DNA of 64,000 bases from Jeotgalibaca porci (GTDB taxonomy: Bacteria > Bacillota > Bacilli > Lactobacillales > Aerococcaceae): assembly GCF_011299095.1 (NCBI RefSeq), contig NZ_CP049889.1, positions 2,088,501 through 2,152,500 of the forward strand, given 5' to 3'. The notes under the pieces were generated by a model. That model was given only the letters and a program-made list of their open reading frames with translations. It ran no database searches and was not told the DNA's origin. Of the stretch, positions 15,737 to 25,215 are shown one piece after another; position 1 is the first letter of the stretch; every line of letters begins with the position of its first letter. The position numbers were made by a program, and so were the translations under genes.

Positions 15737-16711
15737 ATGAAAAAATTACAGAAAAGACTCGTATTAATAACTGCTGCTGTAACATTCGGTACATTAGGAT
15801 TACTGGTTCCAAACACTGTATCTGCTGACGAAAGTGGGATTGATACAACGGTAATCAATGAAAAATGGGGCAAGCCTACATTTGTATATGGTGGTGGCTT
15901 ATCTGATGCCCAAATAGATACAACTGCAGATTTATTGGATATTGAAGTCAGGGATAACGTGAACAGCATGGCAGTTACCGGAGAGGATCTCGCGAGTTAC
16001 TTGAACGAAGGAGCTGCTGATACCTCTGTCATGATTTCTTCTGTCTTAGTCCAGAAAGAAAACAGCGGCAAGGGTGTCGTTGTCGATATTAAGACGCCTG
16101 AAAATATTACTCAAATTACTGAAGAACAGTATACGAATGCTGCAATTACAGCTGGTGTAGCCGATGCAACAATCCTTGTTGCGAGTGTCAGCCGTGTAAC
16201 TGGAGAAAGTGCCTTAACCGGAATTTATAAAGCATTTGACGCGAATGGTGAGAAATTAGATCAAGACCGCATGGAAGTTGCTCAGGAAGAATTAGAGACA
16301 ACGAATGAGATTGCCCAGGAAAACGTTGGAGAAGAAGACTTCGATGCTAAGCGACTGGACCAAGCGATTATTGATATTAAACAAGAGTTATCTGAACTAA
16401 AGGAGCGTGCCGGTGAATTAGCGACACGTGAGGATATCGAGAAAATTATTAATGATGCCTTAGCGAAAAATAAATTGGAAGATTATGTAACGCAGGATCA
16501 ATTCCAAAAGCTGCTTGATTTATTCGAAAAATACCAAAAAACATCAGCTATCGATTCTGCTGAAGTAAAACAACAGTTACAAGATTTATCCAAAAATGTC
16601 CAAAACAAAATTTCTGATTTCGTATCACAAGCAGAAGAAAGTGGTCTGATAGATCGTATCGGTAATTTCTTCAGCCAAATTTGGCAAGCCATTACAGGTC
16701 TGTTTAACTAA
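15737..16711 (+). CDS. Secreted DUF1002 protein (YpuA-like)
   Basis: A 324-residue exported protein. The signal peptide is KKLQKRLVLITAAV followed by a hydrophobic stretch and a likely cleavage site at VSADES (about residue 31). Residues 40-190 form the DUF1002 domain (KPTFVYGGGLSDAQIDTTADL and ITEEQYTNAAITAGVADATI, each split by intervening residues). The last ~100 residues are helical and charged. Bacillus YpuA has the same domain; its function is unknown, with links to envelope stress. The ATG has AGGAGG upstream and a terminator follows. Confidence 0.88.
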   Translation: MKKLQKRLVLITAAVTFGTLGLLVPNTVSADESGIDTTVINEKWGKPTFVYGGGLSDAQIDTTADLLDIEVRDNVNSMAVTGEDLASYLNEGAADTSVMISSVLVQKENSGKGVVVDIKTPENITQITEEQYTNAAITAGVADATILVASVSRVTGESALTGIYKAFDANGEKLDQDRMEVAQEELETTNEIAQENVGEEDFDAKRLDQAIIDIKQELSELKERAGELATREDIEKIINDALAKNKLEDYVTQDQFQKLLDLFEKYQKTSAIDSAEVKQQLQDLSKNVQNKISDFVSQAEESGLIDRIGNFFSQIWQAITGLFN

Positions 16712-16720
16712 ATAGATATT

Positions 16721-16764
16721 AAAAGACTGGAAAAGCCCTGTTATAGGGGCTTTTCCAGTCTTTT
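16721..16764. terminator. Two-way terminator
   Basis: AAAAGACTGGAAAAGCCCC pairs with GGGGCTTTTCCAGTCTTTT, a 19-bp perfect stem between converging genes. Confidence 0.9.
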
Positions 16765-16779
16765 GATATATTCATTCTT

Positions 16780-17694
16780 TTAGAGTGCGTATATAAATGT
16801 CGCGAATTGGAGCATAAACGGAATCGTTAGGATTGAAAAAAGGGATGACAACACTACGATACGCGCGCCGTATTCATAATTACCTCCAAAGACACGGCCC
16901 AAAATGGCAGTATTGGCTGCGGCTGGTGCGACTGAGGCAATCGTCATAACAAGTTCAACTTCGCTGTTGTTAATGGGCAGAAGCTTGATGATGATAATAG
17001 CTAAAATAGGTGTAATCACTAGGCGCATCAACGAGGCTTTGTAAGAAGTTCTATTCGTAAAGATTGCTTTCAAATCACTATTTGCTAAGAAGCTCCCGAT
17101 AATAATCATTGCCAAGGATGTATTTAAGGCAGCAATACTATCGACTGCTTTCCACATGAATGCGGGTAGAGGTAACGGGATAATATAAAGGATCAATCCG
17201 ATTGTTGCACCAATCATACCTGGATTCGAGAAGACTTTGCGAATACTCATCGAACTACGATCGCCAGATATTAAAGCGCGCCCATATGTCCATTGCAAGA
17301 TGTTGTTACACATAATGTAGGCTGACATGAAAAAAATTCCCTGAATCCCGATTAATGCTGTTACAATGGGAATGCCAAAAAAGCCGGAATTCGGAAAAGT
17401 TACCCCGTATTTTGCAGTCCGATCTTCTTTATCAAACACAAAATGATTCAGTAGAATCCGACTTGTAATAGTTAATAATGCAGCAATAATGGCCCATCCG
17501 AACAGTTTCAGCCGATCAAAATCGAACGCATCGTTAAATGAAGCGATCATGGATGCTGGCATCACGTACATCGACAGTAATGTTGAAATCTGTTTAGTTC
17601 CATCAGCGTCGAGTACTTTCCTTTTTATTAAGATGAAACCAAAAATAATTAAAGACAGCATTGTTAACATTTGCTGTAATAAGATAATAAACAT
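16780..17694 (-). CDS. AEC family (auxin efflux carrier-type) transporter
   Basis: A 304-residue protein with about ten membrane segments, the size and pattern of the AEC family. Conserved elements include FGFILIKRKVL at the N-terminus, FPNSGFFGIPIV in TM4 and the later SVAPAAANTAILGRVFGGN near residue 250. Bacterial members move malate, malolactate or related organic anions. The present substrate cannot be deduced. Transcription is away from cdd. Confidence 0.9.
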   Translation of the reverse strand: MFIILLQQMLTMLSLIIFGFILIKRKVLDADGTKQISTLLSMYVMPASMIASFNDAFDFDRLKLFGWAIIAALLTITSRILLNHFVFDKEDRTAKYGVTFPNSGFFGIPIVTALIGIQGIFFMSAYIMCNNILQWTYGRALISGDRSSMSIRKVFSNPGMIGATIGLILYIIPLPLPAFMWKAVDSIAALNTSLAMIIIGSFLANSDLKAIFTNRTSYKASLMRLVITPILAIIIIKLLPINNSEVELVMTIASVAPAAANTAILGRVFGGNYEYGARIVVLSSLFSILTIPFMLQFATFIYAL

Positions 17695-17874
17695 AATTAG
17701 ATGAAAGACTCCTCTCGTTTTAAACTAGACAAAATTTATCATATCACAAAAGGGACAAAACATTAATATTAGTTGGATTATGATGAATACTGAGAATTAA
17801 TTAATAATTGAGGAAATTTAATAAAATTCAGTTATAATAGGTATACTTTACTGATAATAAGGGAGTTGACCAGA

Positions 17875-18288
17875 ATGGATATCTTGCAAGAACAAATTAA
17901 ATCATTGGCCGACCAAGCAAAAGAGATAAAAGAGAAGGCCTATGTTCCTTACTCACATTTCCCGGTTGGGGCAGCCATTTTATATAAAAGCGGCGAAGTT
18001 ATTCAAGGTGTAAACGTGGAGAACGTATCTTTTGGCGCGACAAACTGTGCAGAACGTACAGCTTTATTTACAGGTATAACAAAAGGGTACGGCAAGCATG
18101 ACGTTGCAGCAATTGCTGTGGCAGCCAATACAGAAGATTATATTATGCCATGTAGCATTTGTCGTCAGGTGATGGTTGAACTATGTGAGTATGATACACC
18201 CGTTTTTCTAACAAATGGAGCAGGCGACATCAAACGTTTGACTGTTGCCGATTTAGTGCCTTATGCATTTGATTCATTAAACAACTAA
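17875..18288 (+). CDS. cdd: Cytidine deaminase
   Basis: A 137-residue homotetrameric-type cytidine deaminase that converts cytidine and deoxycytidine to uridine forms in pyrimidine salvage. The zinc site is intact: NCAERTA (Cys ligand and the catalytic Glu) and PCSICRQ (two Cys ligands), with the substrate-binding YVPYSHFPVGAA near the start. ATG at 17875 was chosen; the upstream in-frame TTG at 17866 is too close to the AAGGGAG ribosome site. Confidence 0.96.
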   Translation: MDILQEQIKSLADQAKEIKEKAYVPYSHFPVGAAILYKSGEVIQGVNVENVSFGATNCAERTALFTGITKGYGKHDVAAIAVAANTEDYIMPCSICRQVMVELCEYDTPVFLTNGAGDIKRLTVADLVPYAFDSLNN

Positions 18289-18302
18289 AAAAGAGAATAT
18301 AG

Positions 18303-18337
18303 GAGAGGGGCTGGGAAAAAATTCCCAGCCCCTCTGT
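18303..18337. terminator. Two-way terminator (GGGGCYGGGA family)
   Basis: GAGGGGCTGGGAA pairs with TTCCCAGCCCCTC, loop of A residues, between converging genes. Confidence 0.9.
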
Positions 18338-18350
18338 TTGATTTGAAGCG

Positions 18351-19133
18351 TTATATTTTCACTAGTAGGTATCCAAATGCTAAGAGCAACAAGAAGTGGA
18401 TACTTGAAGCAATTATTCCTTGGTAATAACGTTTATTTATATTTGTACCACCCAGAGAAAGTGCGAAGCTAAGCGTATAGCTCATTAAGTACAAGAAGAT
18501 AAAAATAAGAGCCGGAATCCCTAAAGCGAGCGGTGCGATTAACGATAAGATGAAGCATCCACCTAAGACAAAAAGTGAGAGTGCGTTCATACCGCCAAAA
18601 TGTGTGAGCCAGAAGGCGAATGAATATTCTTCTTCAGATTGGTTTTTCTGAAAGATGAAAGAAATAAAGCCATAGAGATAGGCATATACAAAGAAGAAGA
18701 GACTCAACTTCATGAACCACTCAATCGCATTAAAAGAAAAAGACACGACCGGAAGAATAGAGATTGAAGCCAACGTTTGGTACGTTTGATCCCAAGTTGC
18801 AGCCACACGTGTTGCAGTTCCAGCAGCAAGAAGAGCAGAGAGAAGGATTGTCAAATAACCATACAGAGACGATCCGCTAAGAGAAAAATCCGTTTCTTGC
18901 GGATGCGTTACTTTCCGAGTGAGGTAGTGTAAATACTGAGAAAAAGTTGAAAAACTTTTTAGAAAGTTGAAGCGTTTTTCTTCTTTTCGAGATACGGGAT
19001 TAAAGTTAATATTATATGTCTGGTTTTCTATTTCGGATGTTGTAGATTGTTCTTCAGTCACGTCCATTCCGCACATCGGACATTTTTTTGCATCCATTGG
19101 GATTGATTGGTTACAGAAATAGCATTGTTTCAT
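18351..19133 (-). CDS. Zinc-ribbon membrane protein, unknown function
   Basis: A 260-residue protein with an N-terminal zinc ribbon (CYFCNQ.. CPMCG at residues 4-21), a ~70-residue polar linker and about five membrane segments (from ~90 to the end). The layout resembles the zinc-ribbon plus Yip1-like or DUF-type membrane proteins common in lactic acid bacteria. No catalytic residues are seen. The ribosome site AAAGGAG supports the ATG. It is divergent from the orphan RNA. Confidence 0.75.
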   Translation of the reverse strand: MKQCYFCNQSIPMDAKKCPMCGMDVTEEQSTTSEIENQTYNINFNPVSRKEEKRFNFLKSFSTFSQYLHYLTRKVTHPQETDFSLSGSSLYGYLTILLSALLAAGTATRVAATWDQTYQTLASISILPVVSFSFNAIEWFMKLSLFFFVYAYLYGFISFIFQKNQSEEEYSFAFWLTHFGGMNALSLFVLGGCFILSLIAPLALGIPALIFIFLYLMSYTLSFALSLGGTNINKRYYQGIIASSIHFLLLLAFGYLLVKI

Positions 19134-19282
19134 ATTAAAACCTGCTCCTTTACGATTTCATTCTTTCATAGCATAATCGAGATTTTATTTAAGCACAAGC
19201 AAAATTAGTATAACCCGAGCCAATTTTGAAAAAACATGATTCAGACGGTTACAAAATTTAAGTTGTATCCGATTAAAAAAGC

Positions 19283-19311
19283 TTGCAAAGTAAAAAATAA
19301 TATGATAATAT
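19283..19311 (+). promoter_or_regulatory. Promoter of the orphan RNA
   Basis: TTGCAA (19283-19288), 17-base spacer, TAATAT (19306-19311) within TGATAATAT; start predicted near 19318. Confidence 0.7.
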
Positions 19312-19317
19312 ACTTTT

Positions 19318-19497
19318 TATGCGACGAGGCGACTTACGATCCAATTGGAATCGTAAATTGTTTAGCGGGACATTGTGTTCAATCACACCACAGGAAGTGT
19401 ATGTTTGGTAACTTATTGCTGTGAACAAGACGTTACTCATGGTTTTCCATGCCGCGGAAAAAGAGTTGCTCCTTCATTGGAGTAACTCTTTTTTTTG
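19318..19497 (+). ncRNA. Candidate structured small RNA, class unknown
   Basis: A stretch of about 180 bases with its own promoter and a strong terminator (AAAGAGTT..AACTCTTT, 19463-19497) but no credible coding frame. Local stems are clear: TTACGAT/ATCGTAA (about 19333-19355), GTAAC/GTTAC enclosing TGCTGTGAACA, and CATGG-TTTT-CCATG. A CGAGGC/GCCGCG helix with one A-G mismatch could close the whole body. The next gene has its own promoter, so this is not an obvious leader. Length and isolation would fit 6S RNA, but the sequence match could not be made by eye. Confidence 0.5.
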
Positions 19498-19590
19498 TAT
19501 TCAAATTTAATACCCTTAGAAAATGAAAGCTCTTTCACAAAAGGCATAAGATTGCTATAATGTACATAGATACGTTTGGGGGTGGCTATT

Positions 19591-20478
19591 ATGAAACAGT
19601 TTCGGAACTATATAATTCTTTTGCTTACATTATTTCTATTTAGTTGTTCAAAGTCGCAAGAACTGAGTCAAGATGAGGCCGGCTTATCCACGGTCAACAA
19701 CGCGTCTTTAGAAGAACGTGCGATGACCAATGATGAAATCGCAATAGAAAATGGTCTGGTTGGTGAAAAGGTTATAACCACGATAAACCTTGATTACGAA
19801 ACACTCTATTTTGATGAGGCCAATCAACACGTAATAGAAACGATTAAAGAGGTTGATGCGTATATTGAATATTCGAACCAATCTTCTTATTCACCAGGCG
19901 CAATAATAGGAGGAGAAGCACGCCAATATCGCCGCATTGACTTCACAATCCGCGTTGCGAAAGAGCAAGTAACTGTACTTCTAGAATCTTTAGAAGGTAT
20001 GGAAGCTGTGAAAATAGGTGAGCAAATTGGTTCTGAAGACGTAACTCAGACCTATCGCGATACAGAAACACGGATTAATGTTCTCAACCAAAAAGAGAAG
20101 CGATTAAATGAACTTATGGAAGAGGCAGAAACAATTGATCAAATCTTACAAATAGAAGACAACTTGAGCCAGACAATCGCTGAGCGTGAGATTCTACAAT
20201 CGCAATTAGATGGTATCGATAATTTAATTGATTATACGACAGTTCATTTACATCTCGTTGAGCGGCAACGGGTTTCTAACGGAAGAAATGAAACGCTCCC
20301 TTTCTGGGGTAGAGCGAAAGAAGCGGTACTTGATTCCCTTTATAGTTTCTATTATTGGGTACAAGACGCAGCCATTTGGATTATTTATGCGCTCCCATTC
20401 ATCGTAATTATCGTTGTCGTTGCGATACTTATTCGCTATGGCCGTAAAGTTGTTCTAGAGAAAAGAAAAAAAGATTAG
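19591..20478 (+). CDS. DUF4349 lipoprotein
   Basis: A 295-residue lipoprotein. The signal sequence ends in a lipobox LFSC (Cys at about residue 19). A DUF4349 domain covers roughly residues 55-260, including YIEYSNQSSY, VTQTYRDTETRI and a coiled coil (LNQKEKRLNELMEEAETIDQ). A C-terminal membrane segment (WIIYALPFIVIIVVVAILI) precedes a basic tail, so the protein is anchored at both ends with the domain outside. Start at 19591 follows GGGGGTGG. The function is unknown; relatives occur across Firmicutes and Actinobacteria. Confidence 0.87.
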   Translation: MKQFRNYIILLLTLFLFSCSKSQELSQDEAGLSTVNNASLEERAMTNDEIAIENGLVGEKVITTINLDYETLYFDEANQHVIETIKEVDAYIEYSNQSSYSPGAIIGGEARQYRRIDFTIRVAKEQVTVLLESLEGMEAVKIGEQIGSEDVTQTYRDTETRINVLNQKEKRLNELMEEAETIDQILQIEDNLSQTIAEREILQSQLDGIDNLIDYTTVHLHLVERQRVSNGRNETLPFWGRAKEAVLDSLYSFYYWVQDAAIWIIYALPFIVIIVVVAILIRYGRKVVLEKRKKD

Positions 20479-20482
20479 AGAA

Positions 20483-20516
20483 AATGCACTCTCATATGGT
20501 TTAGAGAGTGCTATAT
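20483..20516 (+). terminator. Terminator after the DUF4349 gene
   Basis: GCACTCTC pairs with GAGAGTGC, followed by a short T-rich stretch. Confidence 0.7.
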
Positions 20517-20583
20517 TTGTTTGAAAATATGAACGTAATGTATAATTTAAAATGAGAACAGTTTGAATCAGGGAGGTCAAGTA

Positions 20584-21867
20584 ATGACAAAAAAACGACT
20601 TTATATCATTTCATTAGATGCATTTGGAGATGCGGACTTGACGTTTGCCAGTACCTTGCCGAATTTCCGCAAGTTATTGGCCAGAAGTGCGCTTGTAACA
20701 GGAGTTCGAACTGTTTATCCATCTTTAACTTATATGGCTCACACCAGCATTGCGACGGGCATGTACCCGAATCAGCATGGAATCGTAAATAACACACGTT
20801 TGCAACCTGAGCGTGTTTCGGCAGACTGGTATTGGTATGAGAAAGATATAAAAACGCCAACGATTTTTCAAGTTGCCAAAAAAGCGGGCTATTCAATTAG
20901 TACGTTACTGTGGCCGGTAACAGGAAGAAGTAAAGCGATTGATTATAATTTAGCAGAGATATTTCCGAATCGGCCGTGGCAAAACCAAATCATGGTCTCG
21001 GGGTTTGCGTCGAGTCTGACCTATGCTCTGGATATGAATAAAAAATATAAGCACTTGAGAAATGGGATTCAACAACCCGAGTTAGATGATTTTATCACTG
21101 CTGTGGCGATTGATACGATTAAAAATAAAAAGCCGGACATGATGGCTATTCATCTCGTTGATTTAGATAGTACGCGTCATAAGTATGGGGTGAAGAGTAC
21201 GCAAGCACGAGATGCCGTGGTCCGAATGGATAAACGGCTTGGTGAAATTCTTACTACCTTAAAAGAATGCGACATGATGGAGGATACTGTATTAGCTGTT
21301 CTTGGAGATCATTACCAAATTGATACCCATACTGTTATCCGTCCCAATCACTTATTTGTACAAAAAGGATGGATTCAAACAGATAAAAATAATCGGATTA
21401 CCGATTGGAAAGTCATCTTGAAAGCAGCTGACGGTGCAGCTTATATTTACCGTAAAGATTCCAGTATAACCAATAAAATGATTCTGGATACATTGAAAGG
21501 GATCGATTCCCGCATCGACAAAATCTTTACCAAAGAGGAATTTAAATATGATGGTGTGGATGAGAATGCTGTTTTTATCTTAGAAGCGAAAGCCGGTTAC
21601 TACTTTAAAGAGGATGTGTCTTATCCGTTCATGGAGAGTACCGATAAGACGCTAAGCGGCCGAACGTTAGCGAAAGCGACTCACGGATTCCATCCTGACA
21701 AACATAATTACAACACGATGCTGTTGCTATCCGGGCCGGGAATCAATACCAAAGCACGTCTGGAAGGAGCGCGACTCGTCGATGAGGGGCCAACGCTTCT
21801 TCATGCAATTGGACTCGCTTTTCCGGTCAAAACAGATGGACATATATTAAAAGAATTATTTCTGTAG
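20584..21867 (+). CDS. Alkaline phosphatase superfamily phosphodiesterase (NPP type)
   Basis: A 427-residue cytoplasmic member of the nucleotide pyrophosphatase/phosphodiesterase branch. Metal ligands can be seen: the Asp in ISLDAFGDAD, the nucleophile Thr in YMAHTSIATG, the DLDSTRHKYG segment with Asp and His, GDHYQ, and a final His in ATHGFHPD. There is no signal peptide, unlike most secreted NPPs. The natural substrate is unknown. The start at 20584 follows GGGAGG at 7-8 bases. Confidence 0.88.
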   Translation: MTKKRLYIISLDAFGDADLTFASTLPNFRKLLARSALVTGVRTVYPSLTYMAHTSIATGMYPNQHGIVNNTRLQPERVSADWYWYEKDIKTPTIFQVAKKAGYSISTLLWPVTGRSKAIDYNLAEIFPNRPWQNQIMVSGFASSLTYALDMNKKYKHLRNGIQQPELDDFITAVAIDTIKNKKPDMMAIHLVDLDSTRHKYGVKSTQARDAVVRMDKRLGEILTTLKECDMMEDTVLAVLGDHYQIDTHTVIRPNHLFVQKGWIQTDKNNRITDWKVILKAADGAAYIYRKDSSITNKMILDTLKGIDSRIDKIFTKEEFKYDGVDENAVFILEAKAGYYFKEDVSYPFMESTDKTLSGRTLAKATHGFHPDKHNYNTMLLLSGPGINTKARLEGARLVDEGPTLLHAIGLAFPVKTDGHILKELFL

Positions 21868-21882
21868 CTCACTACGAAAGAG

Positions 21883-21908
21883 GACAACAGTATAAAATTG
21901 TTGTCTTA
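21883..21908 (+). terminator. Terminator after the phosphodiesterase gene
   Basis: GACAAC pairs with GTTGTC across an AT-rich loop, followed by a T-rich tail. A modest terminator. Confidence 0.55.
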
Positions 21909-21922
21909 TTTCTAATTATTAA

Positions 21923-21937
21923 ATGAAAGCGAATCCA
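21923..21937 (+). promoter_or_regulatory. Candidate cre site (CcpA) upstream of the glycogen operon
   Basis: ATGAAAGCGAATCCA matches the catabolite-response consensus WTGNAARCGNWWWCA at 14 of 15 positions. It lies about 170 bases before glgB. Confidence 0.55.
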
Positions 21938-22106
21938 ATCTAATGAAAGAAAAGTGAGGATAATATTTTTCAAAAAAAACGTTCGCATAGCCGTTATACA
22001 TGGATTATTTAAAGTAAGAATGGTATTATAAAGAAGAGCAATTTCTAATAAAACATAATTATGGAAAAGTTCTATCGGAATATTTTGTGGAGGAGGATAA
22101 CGTCAA

Positions 22107-24026
22107 ATGGGAAGTTCGATTTTAGCTAACATCGAGAAAGAAATGTATTTATTTAATAATGGCCAACATTTTGAGAGTTACCGTTTCATGGGAAATAACC
22201 GTAGCTATGAACAAAATCAAGATGGATGGCGCTTCACTGTGTGGGCTCCCAATGCGAAGTCGGTTTCTTTAGTTGGAGATTTTTCTGACTGGGAGCAAGT
22301 ACCCATGGAAAGTGTGGGTACAACGGGGGCGTGGTCGATTTTTTCTAAGGAAGCTGCGGTAGGTGACTGTTATAAATATTTAATCGAAACACAGGCCGGC
22401 GAAATGGTTTATAAAATTGATCCATATGCACGCGCTTATGAAGTGCCTCCAAAAGATGCGTCTATCGTTAAAGAGTTGCCTTCTAAAAAGTGGAAGGACA
22501 GCTTATGGTATGCAAACAAAAAACGCAAAACTATCTATAAAAAACCTCTCAATATTTACGAAGTTCATTTTGCATCCTGGCGTCGTCATCCTGACGGCAG
22601 TCAGTATACCTTTAAAGAACTCTCTGAAACCTTAATTCCTTATGTGAAAGAAATGGGCTATACGCATATTGAATTCATGCCGTTGATGGAACACCCCTTA
22701 GAAGCATCCTGGGGCTATCAAATAACGGGCTATTTTGCAATTGCAGCACGTTACGGCGACGTTACGGCATTCCGCGAATTTGTGGAAGAGGCGCACAAAA
22801 ATGGAATCGGAATTATTTTGGATTGGGTTCCAGGGCACTTCTGCAAGAACGATTATGCCCTGCCATATTTTGATGGCACACCTACTTACGAATATGACGA
22901 TCCAAATCGGGCAGTAAATAATCGTTGGGGAACAATGAACTTTGATTTAGGCAAAATGCAGGTTCATAGCTTCTTAATTTCCAATGCTATTTATTGGATG
23001 AAAGAATTTCATGTTGATGGAATCCGGGTCGATGCCGTATCGAATATGTTATATCTGGATTATGACGAGGGTCCTTGGACTCCAAACGAAGATGGGAGTA
23101 ATCACAACCGTCAAGGTGTTGATTTCTTAAGGAAAATGAATACAGTTATTTTCTCACAAGATTCGGATATGTTAATGATTGCTGAAGAGAGTACGTCTTG
23201 GGCAGGTGTTACGAAACCTGTTGAAATGGACGGACTTGGATTTAACTACAAGTGGAACATGGGTTGGATGAATGATATTTTACGCTTCTTTGAAATGGAT
23301 CCGTTGTATCGGAAAGACAACTTTAATTTGATTACATTTTCGTTCATGTATGCTTTTAATGAAAATTTTGTATTGCCGTTTTCGCATGATGAAGTTGTGC
23401 ATGGTAAAAACTCACTGCTCGGTAGAATGCAAGGAGATCGCTACAATCAGTTTGCAGCATTGCGAACACTACAAGCGTATCAAATGGCACATCCCGGCAA
23501 GAAGTTGAATTTTATGGGTTATGAATTCGGGCAGTTTCTAGAGTGGCGCTTCTATGATGAACTCGAATGGGGCGTTCTTTATAGTAATGAATTTAACAAA
23601 GAGTATCAACATTTTATCAAGACGTTAAACCATTTGTATCGTAAGCAAAAAGCACTTCATGAAATTGATGAATCTTATACGGGAATCGAGATTATTGATG
23701 CAGATAACACAGAAGAAACAGTTTTATCATTTATCCGGAAGTCTGAGAAAGAACGTGATTTCTTAATTGTGGTTACTAATTTCACACCAGTAGAAAGACG
23801 AAATTTTGTGATTGGTGTTCCTTATAAAGGGACATACGAAGAATTATTGAATACAGAAATGTTAGAGTTTGGTGGAACGTGGACAACACCACAACCGGAT
23901 ATGAAATCAGTGAATCAACCTTATAAACAATTCGAGCATACAATCGAGTTGGTTGTCCCGGCAATGGGAACTGTATATATAAGGCCCAAAAGAATTTATG
24001 GCTTGAATAAAAACAAAAAAGCATAA
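22107..24026 (+). CDS. glgB: 1,4-alpha-glucan branching enzyme
   Basis: A 639-residue GH13 glycogen branching enzyme: N-terminal CBM48 domain ([20 protein letters not shown] near residue 40; two parts of up to 20), central catalytic barrel, C-terminal beta domain. Catalytic residues appear as the nucleophile Asp in [11 protein letters not shown], the acid Glu in MIAEEST and the transition-state Asp in [10 protein letters not shown]. It introduces alpha-1,6 branches in glycogen. AGGAGG lies 9-10 bases before the ATG. It is the first gene of glgB-glgC-glgD-glgA-glgP, spaced by 22 bases or less within the cluster except before glgP. Confidence 0.97.
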   Translation: MGSSILANIEKEMYLFNNGQHFESYRFMGNNRSYEQNQDGWRFTVWAPNAKSVSLVGDFSDWEQVPMESVGTTGAWSIFSKEAAVGDCYKYLIETQAGEMVYKIDPYARAYEVPPKDASIVKELPSKKWKDSLWYANKKRKTIYKKPLNIYEVHFASWRRHPDGSQYTFKELSETLIPYVKEMGYTHIEFMPLMEHPLEASWGYQITGYFAIAARYGDVTAFREFVEEAHKNGIGIILDWVPGHFCKNDYALPYFDGTPTYEYDDPNRAVNNRWGTMNFDLGKMQVHSFLISNAIYWMKEFHVDGIRVDAVSNMLYLDYDEGPWTPNEDGSNHNRQGVDFLRKMNTVIFSQDSDMLMIAEESTSWAGVTKPVEMDGLGFNYKWNMGWMNDILRFFEMDPLYRKDNFNLITFSFMYAFNENFVLPFSHDEVVHGKNSLLGRMQGDRYNQFAALRTLQAYQMAHPGKKLNFMGYEFGQFLEWRFYDELEWGVLYSNEFNKEYQHFIKTLNHLYRKQKALHEIDESYTGIEIIDADNTEETVLSFIRKSEKERDFLIVVTNFTPVERRNFVIGVPYKGTYEELLNTEMLEFGGTWTTPQPDMKSVNQPYKQFEHTIELVVPAMGTVYIRPKRIYGLNKNKKA

Positions 24027-24048
24027 AAGGAGGGGAAGGGAAGAGTTG

Positions 24049-25215
24049 ATGATTCTTCCTGAGCATATGAAAAATGAAATGTTAGCAATGATTTTAGCAG
24101 GTGGACAAGGTACCCGGCTAGGTAAGTTAACTAGAGAAACGGCTAAACCGGCTGTCCCGTTTGGCGGACGTTACCGGATTATCGATTTTGTACTAAGTAA
24201 CTGTGCAAACTCTGAGGTAAAGCAAGTAGGGGTTGTCACACAATACGAACCGCTTGAGTTGAATGATCATATCGGTAACGGTGAACCGTGGGGATTGAGC
24301 GGACATGGAAAAGGAGCAACCATTCTTCAGCCTTATACAAATGCGGATGGTGAAAAATATTTTGAAGGGACAGCGAATGCGATTACCCAAAATATTTCCT
24401 TTATCGATTCAAAAGATCCAGAATATGTGCTTGTTCTCTCAGGGGACCACATTTATAAAATGGACTATGATGCCATGTTACAGTCACACATCGAGAATGA
24501 TGCAGACTTAACAGTTGGGGTTATTCCAGTCGATATTAAAGAAGCATCGCGTTTTGGAATTATGAATACAGATGATTCTGGCCGTATTATTGAATTCGAC
24601 GAAAAACCCGCAGAGCCGAAGAGTAATTTAGCATCTATGGGGATTTACATTTTCAACTGGAAAAAATTGCGTAAGTATCTGGTTGAAGATAATAAAGAAA
24701 CAAAAGGTATGATGGACTTTGGTCACGATGTTATTCCTGCATACTTGAATAATAAAGAGAACCTTTACGCTTATTCCTTTACAGGTTATTGGAAAGATGT
24801 CGGAACAATTGACAGCTTATGGGAAGCGAATATGGAGTTTTTGGATCCAAACCATAGCTTGAACATCCGTGATGACAACTGGCGTATTTACTCAAAAAAC
24901 CCGATCGCGCCACCGCAATATATTTCTGAAAATGGAACTGTAAATAATGCAATGCTCGCAGACGGTTGCTATATCGACGGATCTGTTAATCACTCTATCA
25001 TTTCTCAAAATGTTTCACTCGGTGAAAACAGTGTGGTCGAAGACAGTGTGATTATGGCCAATGTTAAAATCGGTGCGAATGTAACGATTAAATACGCCAT
25101 CATCGGTGAGTACGCGAATATCCAGGATGGTACCGAGATTATCGGAGCACGCGATGATATTAAAGTAATCGGTTATCAAGAACAAGTAGGAGGAACAGAC
25201 TATGAGAATGAATAA
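24049..25215 (+). CDS. glgC: Glucose-1-phosphate adenylyltransferase, catalytic subunit
   Basis: A 388-residue ADP-glucose pyrophosphorylase, the committed step of glycogen synthesis. The nucleotide-binding loop is [16 protein letters not shown], the glucose-phosphate region [13 protein letters not shown] follows, and [11 protein letters not shown] is also conserved. A C-terminal left-handed beta-helix (hexapeptide repeats from about residue 300) carries the regulatory site. In this lineage GlgC forms a heteromer with GlgD. The ATG at 24049 was chosen; an ATG at 24067 is an alternative. It overlaps glgD by 14 bases. Confidence 0.96.
   Translation: MILPEHMKNEMLAMILAGGQGTRLGKLTRETAKPAVPFGGRYRIIDFVLSNCANSEVKQVGVVTQYEPLELNDHIGNGEPWGLSGHGKGATILQPYTNADGEKYFEGTANAITQNISFIDSKDPEYVLVLSGDHIYKMDYDAMLQSHIENDADLTVGVIPVDIKEASRFGIMNTDDSGRIIEFDEKPAEPKSNLASMGIYIFNWKKLRKYLVEDNKETKGMMDFGHDVIPAYLNNKENLYAYSFTGYWKDVGTIDSLWEANMEFLDPNHSLNIRDDNWRIYSKNPIAPPQYISENGTVNNAMLADGCYIDGSVNHSIISQNVSLGENSVVEDSVIMANVKIGANVTIKYAIIGEYANIQDGTEIIGARDDIKVIGYQEQVGGTDYENE

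Noticed and set aside
19236-19424. 62-residue open frame in the orphan RNA region
   Set aside because: It spans the predicted promoter and has no ribosome site; composition does not look like a protein, and the stems explain the sequence better.
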